From contig NZ_AORL01000004.1 in assembly GCF_000383095.1 (NCBI RefSeq), forward strand, positions 1 through 64,000: a DNA stretch of 64,000 nucleotides, given 5' to 3'. Origin of the DNA: Sphingomonas sp. PR090111-T3T-6A (GTDB lineage: Bacteria; Pseudomonadota; Alphaproteobacteria; Sphingomonadales; Sphingomonadaceae). Shown here one piece after another: positions 8,230 to 16,275 of this stretch. The notes beneath the pieces were generated by a model. It was given only the letters and a program-made list of their open reading frames with translations. It searched no databases and had not been told where the DNA came from. A program made the translations under genes and the position numbers. Position 1 is the first letter of the stretch, and every line of letters starts with the position of its first letter.

Positions 8230-9312
8230 ATGTTCGTCGCGGTTTATTGGTGGCGGGTCCATCCCGGCAAGGAGGCGCAATTCCGCGCCGCATGGCGGCG
8301 CGGCACCCAGCTTATCCGCGAGCGCTATGGCAGCTACGGCTCGCGCCTGCACCGCGACGCCGACGGGCGTTTCGTGGGCTATGCGGAGTGGCCGGACGAG
8401 GCCACCTGGCGCGCGGCGTTCGACCAGAAGATGGTCTATGACGAGCCCGCCACCCGCGCGGCCTTTCTCGACGCCATCGCCGAGACGCCCGCGAACGCCG
8501 AGCCGATCTTCACGATGACCGTCAGCGACGATCTGCTGACGCGCAGCCTCGCCCATGCGGCGGGGCCGGACCTGACGGGCAAGGTCGCGCTGGTCACGGG
8601 CGCGGGCGGCGGGCTGGGGCTGGAGATGGCGCGCGCGTTGGCACGGGCGGGGGCGCATGTGCTGCTCCATGGGCGCGATGTGGCGAAGCTCGAACCGGCG
8701 GTGGCGGAGCTGGTGGGAGAGGGACTCAATGCCTCTGCCTTCGTCGCCGATCTCGATGACGAAGAGGGGCTGGCCGAGGCGGTCGCCCGGCTGGCGGAGG
8801 CGCGCGGCCGGATCGACATCCTCGTCAACAATGCCGGCGCGCGCGATCGCCGGCCGCTGGGCGAGCTGGACCGGGCGAGCGTCCGCGCGCTGCTGGAGAC
8901 GAACCTCGTCGCGCCGTTCGACCTCGTCCGGCTGGTGGCGCCGCACATGCCGGCGGGCGGGCGGATCATCAACATCACCTCGATCGCCGGCCCGATCGCC
9001 CGCGCCGGCGACGCCGCCTATACCGCCGCCAAGGGAGGGTTGGAGGCGCTGACGCGCGCGCTCGCCGCCGAACTTGGCCCCAGGGGCATCACCGTCAATG
9101 CCGTCGCGCCCGGCTATTTCGCGACGGATGCCAATCGCGCGATGGTGGAGGACGAGGACGTCGCCGATCATCTCGCGAGGCGCACCTCGCTCGGCCGCTG
9201 GGGCGAGCCTGCGGAGATCGCGGGCGCGGTGCTGTTCCTCGCCTCGGCGCAGGCTTCCTATGTCACGGGGCAGGTGATCGCGGTCGACGGCGGCTATCTC
9301 GCCCATTTCTGA
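8230..9312 (+). CDS. ABM-like domain fused to short-chain dehydrogenase
   Basis: One 360-residue reading frame holds two domains. Residues 1-95 resemble a small dimeric alpha/beta-barrel (antibiotic biosynthesis monooxygenase-like; MFVAVYWWRVHPGKE, with a SYGSRLHRD strand). Residues about 112-360 are a complete classical SDR: TGAGGGLG (123-130), NNAG (200-203), Ser in NITSIAG (about 251), Y264 and K268 of YTAAKGG, and a normal C-terminal VDGGYLAHF. An internal ATG at 8515 could start a free-standing SDR but has no ribosome binding site in front, so I read the whole as one fused protein. The SDR half is likely an NAD(P)H oxidoreductase of the FabG type; the role of the first half is unknown. 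Confidence 0.82.
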   Translation: MFVAVYWWRVHPGKEAQFRAAWRRGTQLIRERYGSYGSRLHRDADGRFVGYAEWPDEATWRAAFDQKMVYDEPATRAAFLDAIAETPANAEPIFTMTVSDDLLTRSLAHAAGPDLTGKVALVTGAGGGLGLEMARALARAGAHVLLHGRDVAKLEPAVAELVGEGLNASAFVADLDDEEGLAEAVARLAEARGRIDILVNNAGARDRRPLGELDRASVRALLETNLVAPFDLVRLVAPHMPAGGRIINITSIAGPIARAGDAAYTAAKGGLEALTRALAAELGPRGITVNAVAPGYFATDANRAMVEDEDVADHLARRTSLGRWGEPAEIAGAVLFLASAQASYVTGQVIAVDGGYLAHF

Positions 9313-9344
9313 GCGCGGCTTGACGTCGGTGACCGCAAGAGGCA

Positions 9345-9456
9345 AAGGCGCCCCACTTCCTGGGGAGTAGCCGCCCGCGCGTGTCATGCGGGGCGCACGT
9401 CAACAAACTTGGCCTCGGCCATGGCGTGCGCGACCTGTCGGTTTGGCGAGACCATG
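9345..9456 (+). promoter_or_regulatory. yybP-ykoY-type Mn2+ riboswitch (predicted)
   Basis: The leader of the exchanger gene contains the hallmark sequence TGGGGAGTAGCC (9361-9372), then a GC-rich hairpin (CCGCCCGC / GCGGGGCG), then CGTCAACA (9398-9405), a second GC-rich arm, and GCGAGACC (9446-9453). This order matches the conserved core of the yybP-ykoY manganese-sensing riboswitch, known to turn on Mn2+ exporters and other cation-homeostasis genes. It ends about 70 bases before the chosen start at 9524. I have not folded it or run a covariance model. Confidence 0.72.
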
Positions 9457-9523
9457 GATCGGCGGGCGTTCCGGGGGGCCGGGCGCGCGCATCGATTCAT
9501 GCGTCGCCTTGCCCGGCCCCGGG

Positions 9524-10543
9524 ATGTTCGCAATGCCTGCCCTGCCCTGGACGATCGCGCTGCTGCTCGGCTCCGCCGTCGTCATCTACCTCTCCTGCGA
9601 GTTTTTCGTGAACGGCGTCGAGTGGATCGGCCGTCGCCTGTCGGTCGGCGAGAAGGCGACCGGCACGGTGCTCGCCGCGTTCGGCACGGCGCTGCCGGAG
9701 AGCGTGGTGACGCTGGTCGCCGTCGCCTTCAGCGCGGGGGCCGCCTCCAAGGCGCTGGGCGTCGGCGCGGCGCTGGGCGGGCCGCTGGCGCTCTCCACCA
9801 TTGCTTATGCGACCGTCGGCCTCGTGCTGATCGCGACGCGTCAGCAATTGCCGCGCACCGCCGAGATCCGGCAGGACTTCCGGCACCTCAGCCGCGATCA
9901 GGGCTGGTTCCTGCTGATCTTCGTGGCCAAGGTGGCGCTGGGCCTGATCGCCTTCGCATGGAAGCCGTGGCTGGGGCTGCTCTTCCTCGGCGCCTACGGT
10001 CTCTATCTCCGCCAGGAGATGAAGGGCGGCGGCGATATGGAGGAGGGCGAGCTGGAGCCGCTCAGGTTCCAGCCGGGGCGCGAGACGCCGACGCTCGCGG
10101 CAGCCGCGCTCCAGACCGGCCTCGCGCTCTGCGTGATCTTCGCGGCCTCGCGCCTGTTCGTGACGCAGCTCGAGCATCTGGGGCCGGCGCTGGGCCTCAA
10201 GCCGCAGCTTCTGGCGCTGCTCCTGAGCCCGATCGCCACCGAGCTGCCCGAGACGATGAACGCGATCATCTGGGTGCGGCAGGGCAAGCATCGGCTGGCG
10301 CTGGCCAACATCTCCGGCGCGATGATGATCCAGGCGACGGTGCCGACGGCGCTCGGCCTGTTCTTCACGCCCTGGATGCTCGACACGCCGCTGCGGGTTG
10401 CGGCGATCGCGACGGCGGTGGCGGTGGCGGTGATGTTCGCGGCCTTTGCGCGGGGCGTGATCTCGCGCTGGCTGCTGGCCGCGATGGGATTGCTCTATAT
10501 CGGCTTCGCGGGCGTGCTGGTCGCCTTCCACATGGCGGGTTGA
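9524..10543 (+). CDS. Na+/Ca2+-exchanger (CaCA) family cation antiporter
   Basis: Inner-membrane antiporter of 339 residues with about ten hydrophobic segments. The two alpha-repeat signatures are visible: GTALPESVVTLVAV in the first half and SPIATELPETMNAIIW in the second, each with the conserved acidic residue. A cytoplasmic loop (EMKGGGDMEEGELEP) lies between the halves. The riboswitch-like leader upstream suggests the physiological substrate is Mn2+ rather than Ca2+; that is inference. In-frame codons back to 9386 would overlap the leader, which favours ATG 9524 (or ATG 9533). Confidence 0.83.
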   Translation: MFAMPALPWTIALLLGSAVVIYLSCEFFVNGVEWIGRRLSVGEKATGTVLAAFGTALPESVVTLVAVAFSAGAASKALGVGAALGGPLALSTIAYATVGLVLIATRQQLPRTAEIRQDFRHLSRDQGWFLLIFVAKVALGLIAFAWKPWLGLLFLGAYGLYLRQEMKGGGDMEEGELEPLRFQPGRETPTLAAAALQTGLALCVIFAASRLFVTQLEHLGPALGLKPQLLALLLSPIATELPETMNAIIWVRQGKHRLALANISGAMMIQATVPTALGLFFTPWMLDTPLRVAAIATAVAVAVMFAAFARGVISRWLLAAMGLLYIGFAGVLVAFHMAG

Positions 10544-10660
10544 TCAGCTGTGCAGAAGGCCAAGGCAGACACCGAAGCCGAGCGTTGACCACAGCGCGAG
10601 ATTGCCGATCAGCAGGCCGGTCTTCTCGATCGGGCCGGGGTGAAAGCGGGATCTGTGCAT
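10544..10660 (-). CDS. Small 38-residue single-pass membrane protein
   Basis: A short ORF preceded by GGAGG eight bases upstream on the same strand. It encodes a basic N-terminus (MHRSRFHPGPIEKTG) followed by one hydrophobic helix (about residues 15-36, LLIGNLALWSTLGFGVCLGL). The stop abuts the stop of the convergent exchanger gene. It is divergent from the cytochrome c gene at 10841. Function unknown; the strong ribosome binding site and clean single-helix design are the reasons to call it real. Confidence 0.6.
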   Translation of the reverse strand: MHRSRFHPGPIEKTGLLIGNLALWSTLGFGVCLGLLHS

Positions 10661-10840
10661 GGTCTCTTCCTCCACTTGCCAGAATGCGCGGAGGATGGGG
10701 TTCGATCCAACGAACTTCCCCGCTTTCTCTGATCGCCGGGCTTCATGATGATTTCGCCCGAGGCATAATCGCTCTAACGGGAGACGGCGCGCCGTGGCGG
10801 GATCGGCCCGGACAGGCGCCGCGTGTAGAAGGAGTAGGAT

Positions 10841-11242
10841 GTGAAGAGCCGGATTCTCGTTGCCGCCCTCGTCGCGATGGCCGGCGGCACCATCGCATCC
10901 GCCCAGGCGCTGCCGGCAGGCAACCCGATAGCGGGCCAGCGCGTGTTCAACCAGTGCGCGAGCTGCCACACGATCGGCAAGGGCGCCGAGGCCGAGGCCG
11001 CGCCGGTGCTGAACGGCGTGGTGGGTCGCAAGGCAGGCTCCGCACCGGGCTACGATTATTCGGCCGCGCTCAAGAAGTCGGGCCTGACCTGGGATGCGCC
11101 GACGCTCGCCCGCTTCCTCCATGCGCCGGCCAAGACGGTGCCGGGCACGCAGATGGCGTTCGGTGGCCTCGCCAAGCCGCAGGATCAGGCGGACGTGATC
11201 GCCTATCTCAAGCAGTACGCCGTGGACGGCACCAAGAAGTGA
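10841..11242 (+). CDS. Soluble c-type cytochrome (cytochrome c2-like)
   Basis: A 133-residue periplasmic electron carrier. It starts at GTG 10841 with GAAGGAG upstream, has a signal peptide ending near ASAQA, a single haem-binding motif CASCH (about residues 39-43), and the C-terminal Met-ligand region PGTQMAFGG followed by the helix DQADVIAYLKQ typical of class I cytochromes. A related but membrane-anchored cytochrome is at 51572. It probably carries electrons between the bc1 complex and a terminal oxidase; this is by family, not by context. Confidence 0.9.
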   Translation: MKSRILVAALVAMAGGTIASAQALPAGNPIAGQRVFNQCASCHTIGKGAEAEAAPVLNGVVGRKAGSAPGYDYSAALKKSGLTWDAPTLARFLHAPAKTVPGTQMAFGGLAKPQDQADVIAYLKQYAVDGTKK

Positions 11243-11303
11243 CGGCGCGAAGCCACGCCGGGCTCGCCCGGTGCGGCTCGCCTCCAAAGCCGGGAGATTT
11301 CCC

Positions 11304-11855
11304 ATGCCGCTCTACGAGATCGACGGGTTCAAGCCGACGCTGCCCGAGGATGGATCGAGCTGGGTGGCGCCATCCGCCGACGTGATCGGCGACGCGCGGC
11401 TGGGGCGCGAGGTGGGCATCTGGTTCGGCGCGGTGATCCGCGCGGACAACACACCGATCCTCGTCGGTGACCGCACCAATATCCAGGAAGGGGCGATGCT
11501 CCATTCCGATCCCGGCAGTCCGCTCAGCGTGGGCGAGGACTGCACGGTCGGCCATCATGCCATCCTGCATGGCTGCACCATCGGCGATCGGGTGCTGGTC
11601 GGCATGGGGGCGACGGTGCTCAACAATGCGGTGATCGCGGACGATTGCCTGATCGGCGCGGGCGCGCTGGTGACCGAGGGCAAGGCCTTCCCGCCCCGCA
11701 GCCTGATCGTCGGGGCGCCCGCCCGCGCGGTGAAGACGCTCCCCGAGGAGGCGATGGTCGCGCTCAAGGCTTCGGCCGCGGGCTATGCTGCGCGGCAGCG
11801 GCGATATGCGGCGGGCTTGCGACGCATTGATGGGCCGCCGGAAGGGCGCGATTGA
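11304..11855 (+). CDS. Gamma carbonic anhydrase-like left-handed beta-helix protein
   Basis: A 183-residue hexapeptide-repeat protein (for example GRNTGI-type turns: IGDARLGREVGIWFGAVIRAD, then NIQEGAMLHSD, VGHHAILHGCTIG, VLVGMGATVLN). The three metal-ligand histidines of the gamma carbonic anhydrase family are present (LHSD, GHHAILHG). Such YrdA/PaaY-like proteins occur widely in the cytosol; activity varies. ATG 11304 follows GGGAG, so the upstream in-frame codons from 11271 are ignored. Confidence 0.85.
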   Translation: MPLYEIDGFKPTLPEDGSSWVAPSADVIGDARLGREVGIWFGAVIRADNTPILVGDRTNIQEGAMLHSDPGSPLSVGEDCTVGHHAILHGCTIGDRVLVGMGATVLNNAVIADDCLIGAGALVTEGKAFPPRSLIVGAPARAVKTLPEEAMVALKASAAGYAARQRRYAAGLRRIDGPPEGRD

Positions 11856-11912
11856 CGAACGGGCGACGAACGCCGACGCTCCGGCCCCTTGGGGGGTGGG
11901 GAGCGAGTCATA

Positions 11913-12974
11913 ATGTTGTTGATGAAGGAAGCCGAAGCCGGGCTGATCGTATCGTCGCGTGATTTGAGGAAGGTCGGCGCGCATCCGGATCATTGGTATC
12001 CGATCTGCTGGAGCCGCGAACTGAAGCCCGGCCAGATGCTGGCGCGGCGCTTCGCGGGCGATCCCGTCGTCGTGGTGCGCAGCAAGGAGGGCGTTCTGTT
12101 CGCGCTGGAGGATCGCTGCGCGCATCGGCAGGTGCCGCTCAGCCACGGCGTCGTGAAGGGGTGCACGGTCCGCTGCGGCTATCATGGCTGGGCCTATGAC
12201 GAGAGCGGGGCGTGCGTCGACGTGCCCTATCTCGGGCGCGAGCGTCTGCCCAACGGCGTGAAGTCCTATCCCGTGCACGAGGTGGACGGGCTGATCTTCA
12301 TCTTCCCCGGCAACCCGGAGCTGGCCGATGCGCATCGGCCGGCTTCGCTCGGCGCAAAAGGGGATCGCACCTACAAGACCCGCGAACTCAACCGCGAGGT
12401 GGGCGCGCACTACACGTTCATGCACGAGAACCTGTTCGACATGAACCACCAGTTCCTCCACCGCCGGCAGATGGGTCTGATGAAGGCCACCTGCCTCGGG
12501 CGGGACAGTGGGCCGAACTGGGCGGAGGTGCGCTACACCTTCTCGCGCACCGAGGGTGCTGCGACGATCGGCGAGGGTGCGATCCTCGGCCTGATGCGCG
12601 GCAAGGACGAGGCCGACCGCAAGGACAAGATGGTCATCCGCACTGACTATCCGCACCAGAATCTGCGCTTCTGGATTGACGAGGGCGATCCGGTGCTGTC
12701 GGTGTGGCTGGGCTACACCCCGCTCGACGCCGAGCAGCGGACCAACCGGACCTTCGGCTATCTCTCGGTCAAGAAGCCGGGCCTGCCGCTGCTGCTCGAC
12801 CTCGCCTGGCCGTTCATCACCATGTTCACCGAGTCCATCTTCAAGGAGGACAAGGAGATCGTCGAGATGGAGCAGGCCGCCCACGATGCGCAGGGGGGCG
12901 ACTGGAACAACGAGGTGTTTCCGCCGATCCGCGAGCTGCGCGCCGTGCTGGAGCGCTGCGGCGCGCCGGCCTGA
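11913..12974 (+). CDS. Rieske-type aromatic ring-hydroxylating oxygenase subunit
   Basis: A 353-residue mononuclear iron oxygenase of the vanillate-demethylase/phthalate-type class. The Rieske cluster ligands are CAH and CGYH in CAHRQVPLSHGVVKG...CGYHGW (about residues 66-87). The catalytic iron site appears as ENLFDMNHQFLHR, with the two His and the bridging Asp. ATG 11913 has GGGGAG at good spacing; a TTG at 11889 is also in frame. No reductase or ferredoxin gene is adjacent, so it must borrow electrons from elsewhere (a ferredoxin is encoded at 31613). Substrate unknown. Confidence 0.87.
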   Translation: MLLMKEAEAGLIVSSRDLRKVGAHPDHWYPICWSRELKPGQMLARRFAGDPVVVVRSKEGVLFALEDRCAHRQVPLSHGVVKGCTVRCGYHGWAYDESGACVDVPYLGRERLPNGVKSYPVHEVDGLIFIFPGNPELADAHRPASLGAKGDRTYKTRELNREVGAHYTFMHENLFDMNHQFLHRRQMGLMKATCLGRDSGPNWAEVRYTFSRTEGAATIGEGAILGLMRGKDEADRKDKMVIRTDYPHQNLRFWIDEGDPVLSVWLGYTPLDAEQRTNRTFGYLSVKKPGLPLLLDLAWPFITMFTESIFKEDKEIVEMEQAAHDAQGGDWNNEVFPPIRELRAVLERCGAPA

Positions 12975-12988
12975 GGCGTCGGGCCCGG

Positions 12989-14989
12989 TCAGCCATTGTC
13001 GGGCTGATCGGGCGCGTCGTCCTCGCTCTCCTCCTCGCTGTCCGGGCCCGAGGGCGCATTGGGGCGGGTCGAGAGGTGCAGGCCGTTCTCGTCGAACTGG
13101 AGGTTGAAGGTGGTGTTGCCGATCGTCGCCTCGGCGCTCGCGTCGGGGATGGCGTCCGGGTCGACCAGCGCCGGCACCTTCTGGCCGAGCGGCGTCGCGC
13201 CGATCGCCTGCGCCATGAAGGTCCGCCAGATCTTCGCCGGCAACCCGCCGCCCGCCATGCCGGGCAGCGGCTGGTTGTCGTCGCGGCCGACCCACACCGC
13301 CGTGACCAGCCCGCCCGCGAAGCCGACGAAGATCGCGTCGCGGCTGCCCTGGCTGGTGCCCGTCTTGCCATAGACCTGCGTGCTGAGCGCCGCGCCGCGC
13401 GCCGTGCCCTGCTTCACGGTGGCCGAGAGTAGGTCGAGCAGCATCTGGTGCTGGCTGTCGTCGAAATGATGCTTGCGGTCCCACAGCCAGTCGAGCCAGC
13501 CCTGCGGCGGATCGGGCAGGCCGTGCGGCGTCACCGGCCAGCTATTGCCCGCGACCGCGGCATAGGCGCCGGTCAATTCCAGCAGCGAGACGCCCGAGGT
13601 GCCCAGCGCGATCGAGGGATCGGCCTTGAGCGGGCTGGCCACGCCGAGATCTTGCGCCGCCTTCACCACGGCGTCCGGCCCGACCTTCTGCGCAAGGCGG
13701 ACGGCGGCGACATTGCTGGAGCGCGCGAAGGCCTCGCGCAGCGTGATCGAGCCGCGATAGCGATGATCGGCATTGGCGGGCGACCAGCCGTCGATGGTGA
13801 GCGGCTTGTCGTCCACGCGGGAATCGGGCGTCATCCCGTCGCGCAGCGCCGCCAGATAGACGAACAGCTTGAAGGTCGAGCCCGGCTGGCGGCGCGCCTG
13901 CACGGCGCGGTTGAAGCTGCTGGCGGCATAGTCGCGCCCGCCGACCATCGCGACGACGCGCCCGTCGGGCTTCATCGCTACCAGCGCCACCTGCGTGCCG
14001 GCGGGGCCGGCGCGGGTCGCGGCCTCGGCGGCGCGCTGGAGGCGGCTGTCGAGCGTGGTGGTGATACGCTGCGCGGCATAGCCGGTCCCCACGCTGTCGC
14101 GCGCGGCGGGGAGCACCCAGTCGCCGAACCACGATCCGCCGATCTCGGCCGGCACCGGACGGAGATGCAGCCGCGCCGGCGGCGTCGCCCGCGCGGTGGC
14201 CTCGTCGATATAGCCGGCCTCCGCCATCGCCTGCACCACCAGCGCCTGCCGCGCCTGCGCGCCGTCGAGATTGGAGCTGGGCGCGAGCCGCGAGGGCGCC
14301 TTCATCAGCCCGGCCAGCATCGCCGCCTCGCCGACGCTCAGATGCTCGGGCGCCTTGTCGAAATAATGGCGGGCGGCGGCGCGCAGGCCGTACACATTGT
14401 CGCCGAAATAGACGTTGGAGAGATAGCGCGAGAGGATGTCGTCCTTGCTCAGCCACGCTTCCAGCCAGAGCGCGACCATCGCCTCGCGCAGCTTGCGCCC
14501 GGCGGTGCGATCCGAGGTGAGGAAGACCAGCTTGGCGAGCTGCTGCGTGATCGTCGAACCGCCCTCGCGCATGTGTCCGGCGCGCAGATTGTGCCACATG
14601 GCGCGCGCGATGCCGTGCGGATCGACGCCCCAGTGATGATAGAAGCGCCGGTCCTCGATCGCGATGAAGGCCTCGCCGACATGGGGCGGCAGCTTGCGCA
14701 CGTCGACCGGCCTGTCCGTCACCGCGCCCTTGCGCGCGATGATCTGCCCGTCGGCGGCGAGCAGGGTGACGCTCGGCGGTGCGATCGGCTGGAGCGATTT
14801 CGACAGCGGCGCCGTCACCGCCAGCCACGCCACCGCCGCCATGAACAGCAGCAGCACGCCGCAGATCGCCCAGCGCAGGAGACGCCAGCGATGACGTTGC
14901 ACGGGGACGGGCACGACCGGCCCAGGCGTCGCCACGGGCGGGGCGGAGCCGGCAGGAATCGTATCGGGGGCGGAAAAGGGGTTGTGCAC
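12989..14989 (-). CDS. Class A penicillin-binding protein (transglycosylase/transpeptidase)
   Basis: Bifunctional peptidoglycan synthase, 666 residues from a GTG at 14989, anchored in the inner membrane. A single helix is at about 37-58. The glycosyltransferase-51 domain shows EDRRFYHHWG (112-121, catalytic Glu) and GGSTITQQLAK (143-153). The transpeptidase domain has STFK (371-374), SSN (424-426) and KTGT (542-545). The C-terminus is an acidic, low-complexity tail (SEEESEDDAPDQ). The start is uncertain: no clear ribosome binding site, and the frame stays open upstream to 15301, overlapping the divergent sigma gene, which is unlikely to be coding. Confidence 0.9.
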   Translation of the reverse strand: MHNPFSAPDTIPAGSAPPVATPGPVVPVPVQRHRWRLLRWAICGVLLLFMAAVAWLAVTAPLSKSLQPIAPPSVTLLAADGQIIARKGAVTDRPVDVRKLPPHVGEAFIAIEDRRFYHHWGVDPHGIARAMWHNLRAGHMREGGSTITQQLAKLVFLTSDRTAGRKLREAMVALWLEAWLSKDDILSRYLSNVYFGDNVYGLRAAARHYFDKAPEHLSVGEAAMLAGLMKAPSRLAPSSNLDGAQARQALVVQAMAEAGYIDEATARATPPARLHLRPVPAEIGGSWFGDWVLPAARDSVGTGYAAQRITTTLDSRLQRAAEAATRAGPAGTQVALVAMKPDGRVVAMVGGRDYAASSFNRAVQARRQPGSTFKLFVYLAALRDGMTPDSRVDDKPLTIDGWSPANADHRYRGSITLREAFARSSNVAAVRLAQKVGPDAVVKAAQDLGVASPLKADPSIALGTSGVSLLELTGAYAAVAGNSWPVTPHGLPDPPQGWLDWLWDRKHHFDDSQHQMLLDLLSATVKQGTARGAALSTQVYGKTGTSQGSRDAIFVGFAGGLVTAVWVGRDDNQPLPGMAGGGLPAKIWRTFMAQAIGATPLGQKVPALVDPDAIPDASAEATIGNTTFNLQFDENGLHLSTRPNAPSGPDSEEESEDDAPDQPDNG

Positions 14990-15137
14990 GGACTGTGTTA
15001 TATCAGCAATACGGTGAGGGGCGCCAGTATCGTGTTGGCACGGGAATGGCAGGCATGGCTTCGTTACAGAATGGCAGGCTGCTTGTCGCCTTCCCGGTGG
15101 CGGCCTAGGTTCGCGGGTGCAAGGGAGCGTGTATCGC

Positions 15138-15623
15138 GTGGTCGACAGTGGGCAATTGGCGGGTGAGTCGCTTTCGGATGTCTTCCTCAGGCACCGGCCG
15201 GCGCTGAGGGCCTTCCTGCGCGGACGATGCGTCCAGCATGGGGTGGACGATCTGCTCCAGGATATCTGGGTGGAGACGCAGCGAACCTCCGGCCCGGTCA
15301 CGCCCGATCCATTGTCCCATCTCTATCGCGTCGCCCATCGGCTGGTGCTGGAACAGGAGCGCGGGGCTTCCCGTCGCGACCGGCGGACGAGCCGCCACCT
15401 TCCGGAGATGGAGCGCACGCTGATCGTGCCGCGTCCCGTGCCGCCGGCGCCGGAGACGCTGCGCACGCTCGGCGCGCGGGCGGAGCATGTCTTCCGTCGT
15501 TATCGGCAGGACGGTGCGTCCCGGCTGGCGATCGCGGAGGAGCTGGGCATCAGCCCCGGCGTCGTCGAGATGGAGCTGGGGCGCGCCTATGCCGCGCTGC
15601 TGCTGTCGCGGATACGGGCATGA
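15138..15623 (+). CDS. ECF RNA polymerase sigma factor (FecI-like)
   Basis: A 161-residue sigma-70 family factor. Region 2 contains VDDLLQDIWVET (core binding and -10 recognition), region 4 the helix-turn-helix DGASRLAIAEELGISPGVV. GTG 15138 lies ten bases after AAGGGAG; GTG 15117 is an alternative. The stop overlaps the ATG of the FecR-like gene (ATGA), and a TonB receptor follows, the usual arrangement for iron- or carbohydrate-uptake regulons. The signalling route differs from the FecI model because its partner is very short. Confidence 0.85.
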   Translation: MVDSGQLAGESLSDVFLRHRPALRAFLRGRCVQHGVDDLLQDIWVETQRTSGPVTPDPLSHLYRVAHRLVLEQERGASRRDRRTSRHLPEMERTLIVPRPVPPAPETLRTLGARAEHVFRRYRQDGASRLAIAEELGISPGVVEMELGRAYAALLLSRIRA

Positions 15624-16003
15624 TGGCGAATATGCGCGCCATCCCGGAAAGCTCGCGCGAGGAGATCGCGCTCGGCTGGATCATGCGGCTGCACGATCCG
15701 GCCTTCGATCGCTGGCCGGAGCTGAGCGAATGGCTGGCGGAGGACGAGGAAAATGCTCTCCTGTTCGACCGGCTGTCCATCGCCGACCGGGCGGTGGCCG
15801 GGGAGTTGCTGGATGCACCCGCTCCCAAACGACGCCTCTGGCCGGAGCGGGATGACACGCCCGCCGCCCGCGCGCGCCGGTCGGGCGAGCGGATGTGGAT
15901 CGCGTCCGCCGCGCTGGTGTTCCTCGTCACCATCCTGTTCGTGCTCGTGATCCTGCCGTCGATGCGCCCGGCCCCTGCTGCCGGTTCCGCCGAACTGCGC
16001 TGA
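15620..16003 (+). CDS. Short FecR-like anti-sigma protein without periplasmic domain
   Basis: A 127-residue protein coupled to the sigma gene. Residues about 12-62 match the cytoplasmic N-terminal domain of FecR-type regulators (DUF4880-like: SREEIALGWIMRLHDP, EWLAEDEENALLFDRL). A transmembrane helix spans about 92-113 and only some 14 residues follow it. FecR proteins are normally near 300 residues with a periplasmic FecR domain; none remains here and no frame in the 270 bases after the stop restores it. It may hold the sigma factor at the membrane, or be a worn-down anti-sigma factor. Confidence 0.72.
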   Translation: MMANMRAIPESSREEIALGWIMRLHDPAFDRWPELSEWLAEDEENALLFDRLSIADRAVAGELLDAPAPKRRLWPERDDTPAARARRSGERMWIASAALVFLVTILFVLVILPSMRPAPAAGSAELR

Positions 16004-16275
16004 CCCTCTCCAGCGGGCGCTTGCCATGCCGCCTTCCACAGCATAGCCATCCATCGGGAACGACGGGCGCGGGGGGCTGCGCCGTCGGCGAGGGGGGAAG
16101 ACGATATGCTCGCAGGGGCATTGCGTCCTGTCGTGGCGCGGCGTGTCGCCGGGCGCCGCCTCTCCGCATCTTTTTCATCTTTTCGACGGAAACTCCATGC
16201 CAGTCGGGATGGAGGGGCTTCGCGCGCATAGGGTCCAACAATACGCGCGGCGCCCGACAAGGGGGGGGAGTGGCG

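Noticed and set aside
10690-10725. GGTTCGATCC resembling a tRNA T-loop
   Set aside because: No acceptor or anticodon arms can be drawn around it.
9409-11385. 658-codon ORF across the riboswitch, exchanger and cytochrome genes
   Set aside because: Arg/Ala-rich shadow frame overlapping two well-supported genes and their leader.
13448-15166. Long + strand ORF opposite the penicillin-binding protein
   Set aside because: Mirror frame of a motif-complete PBP; biased composition and no domain.
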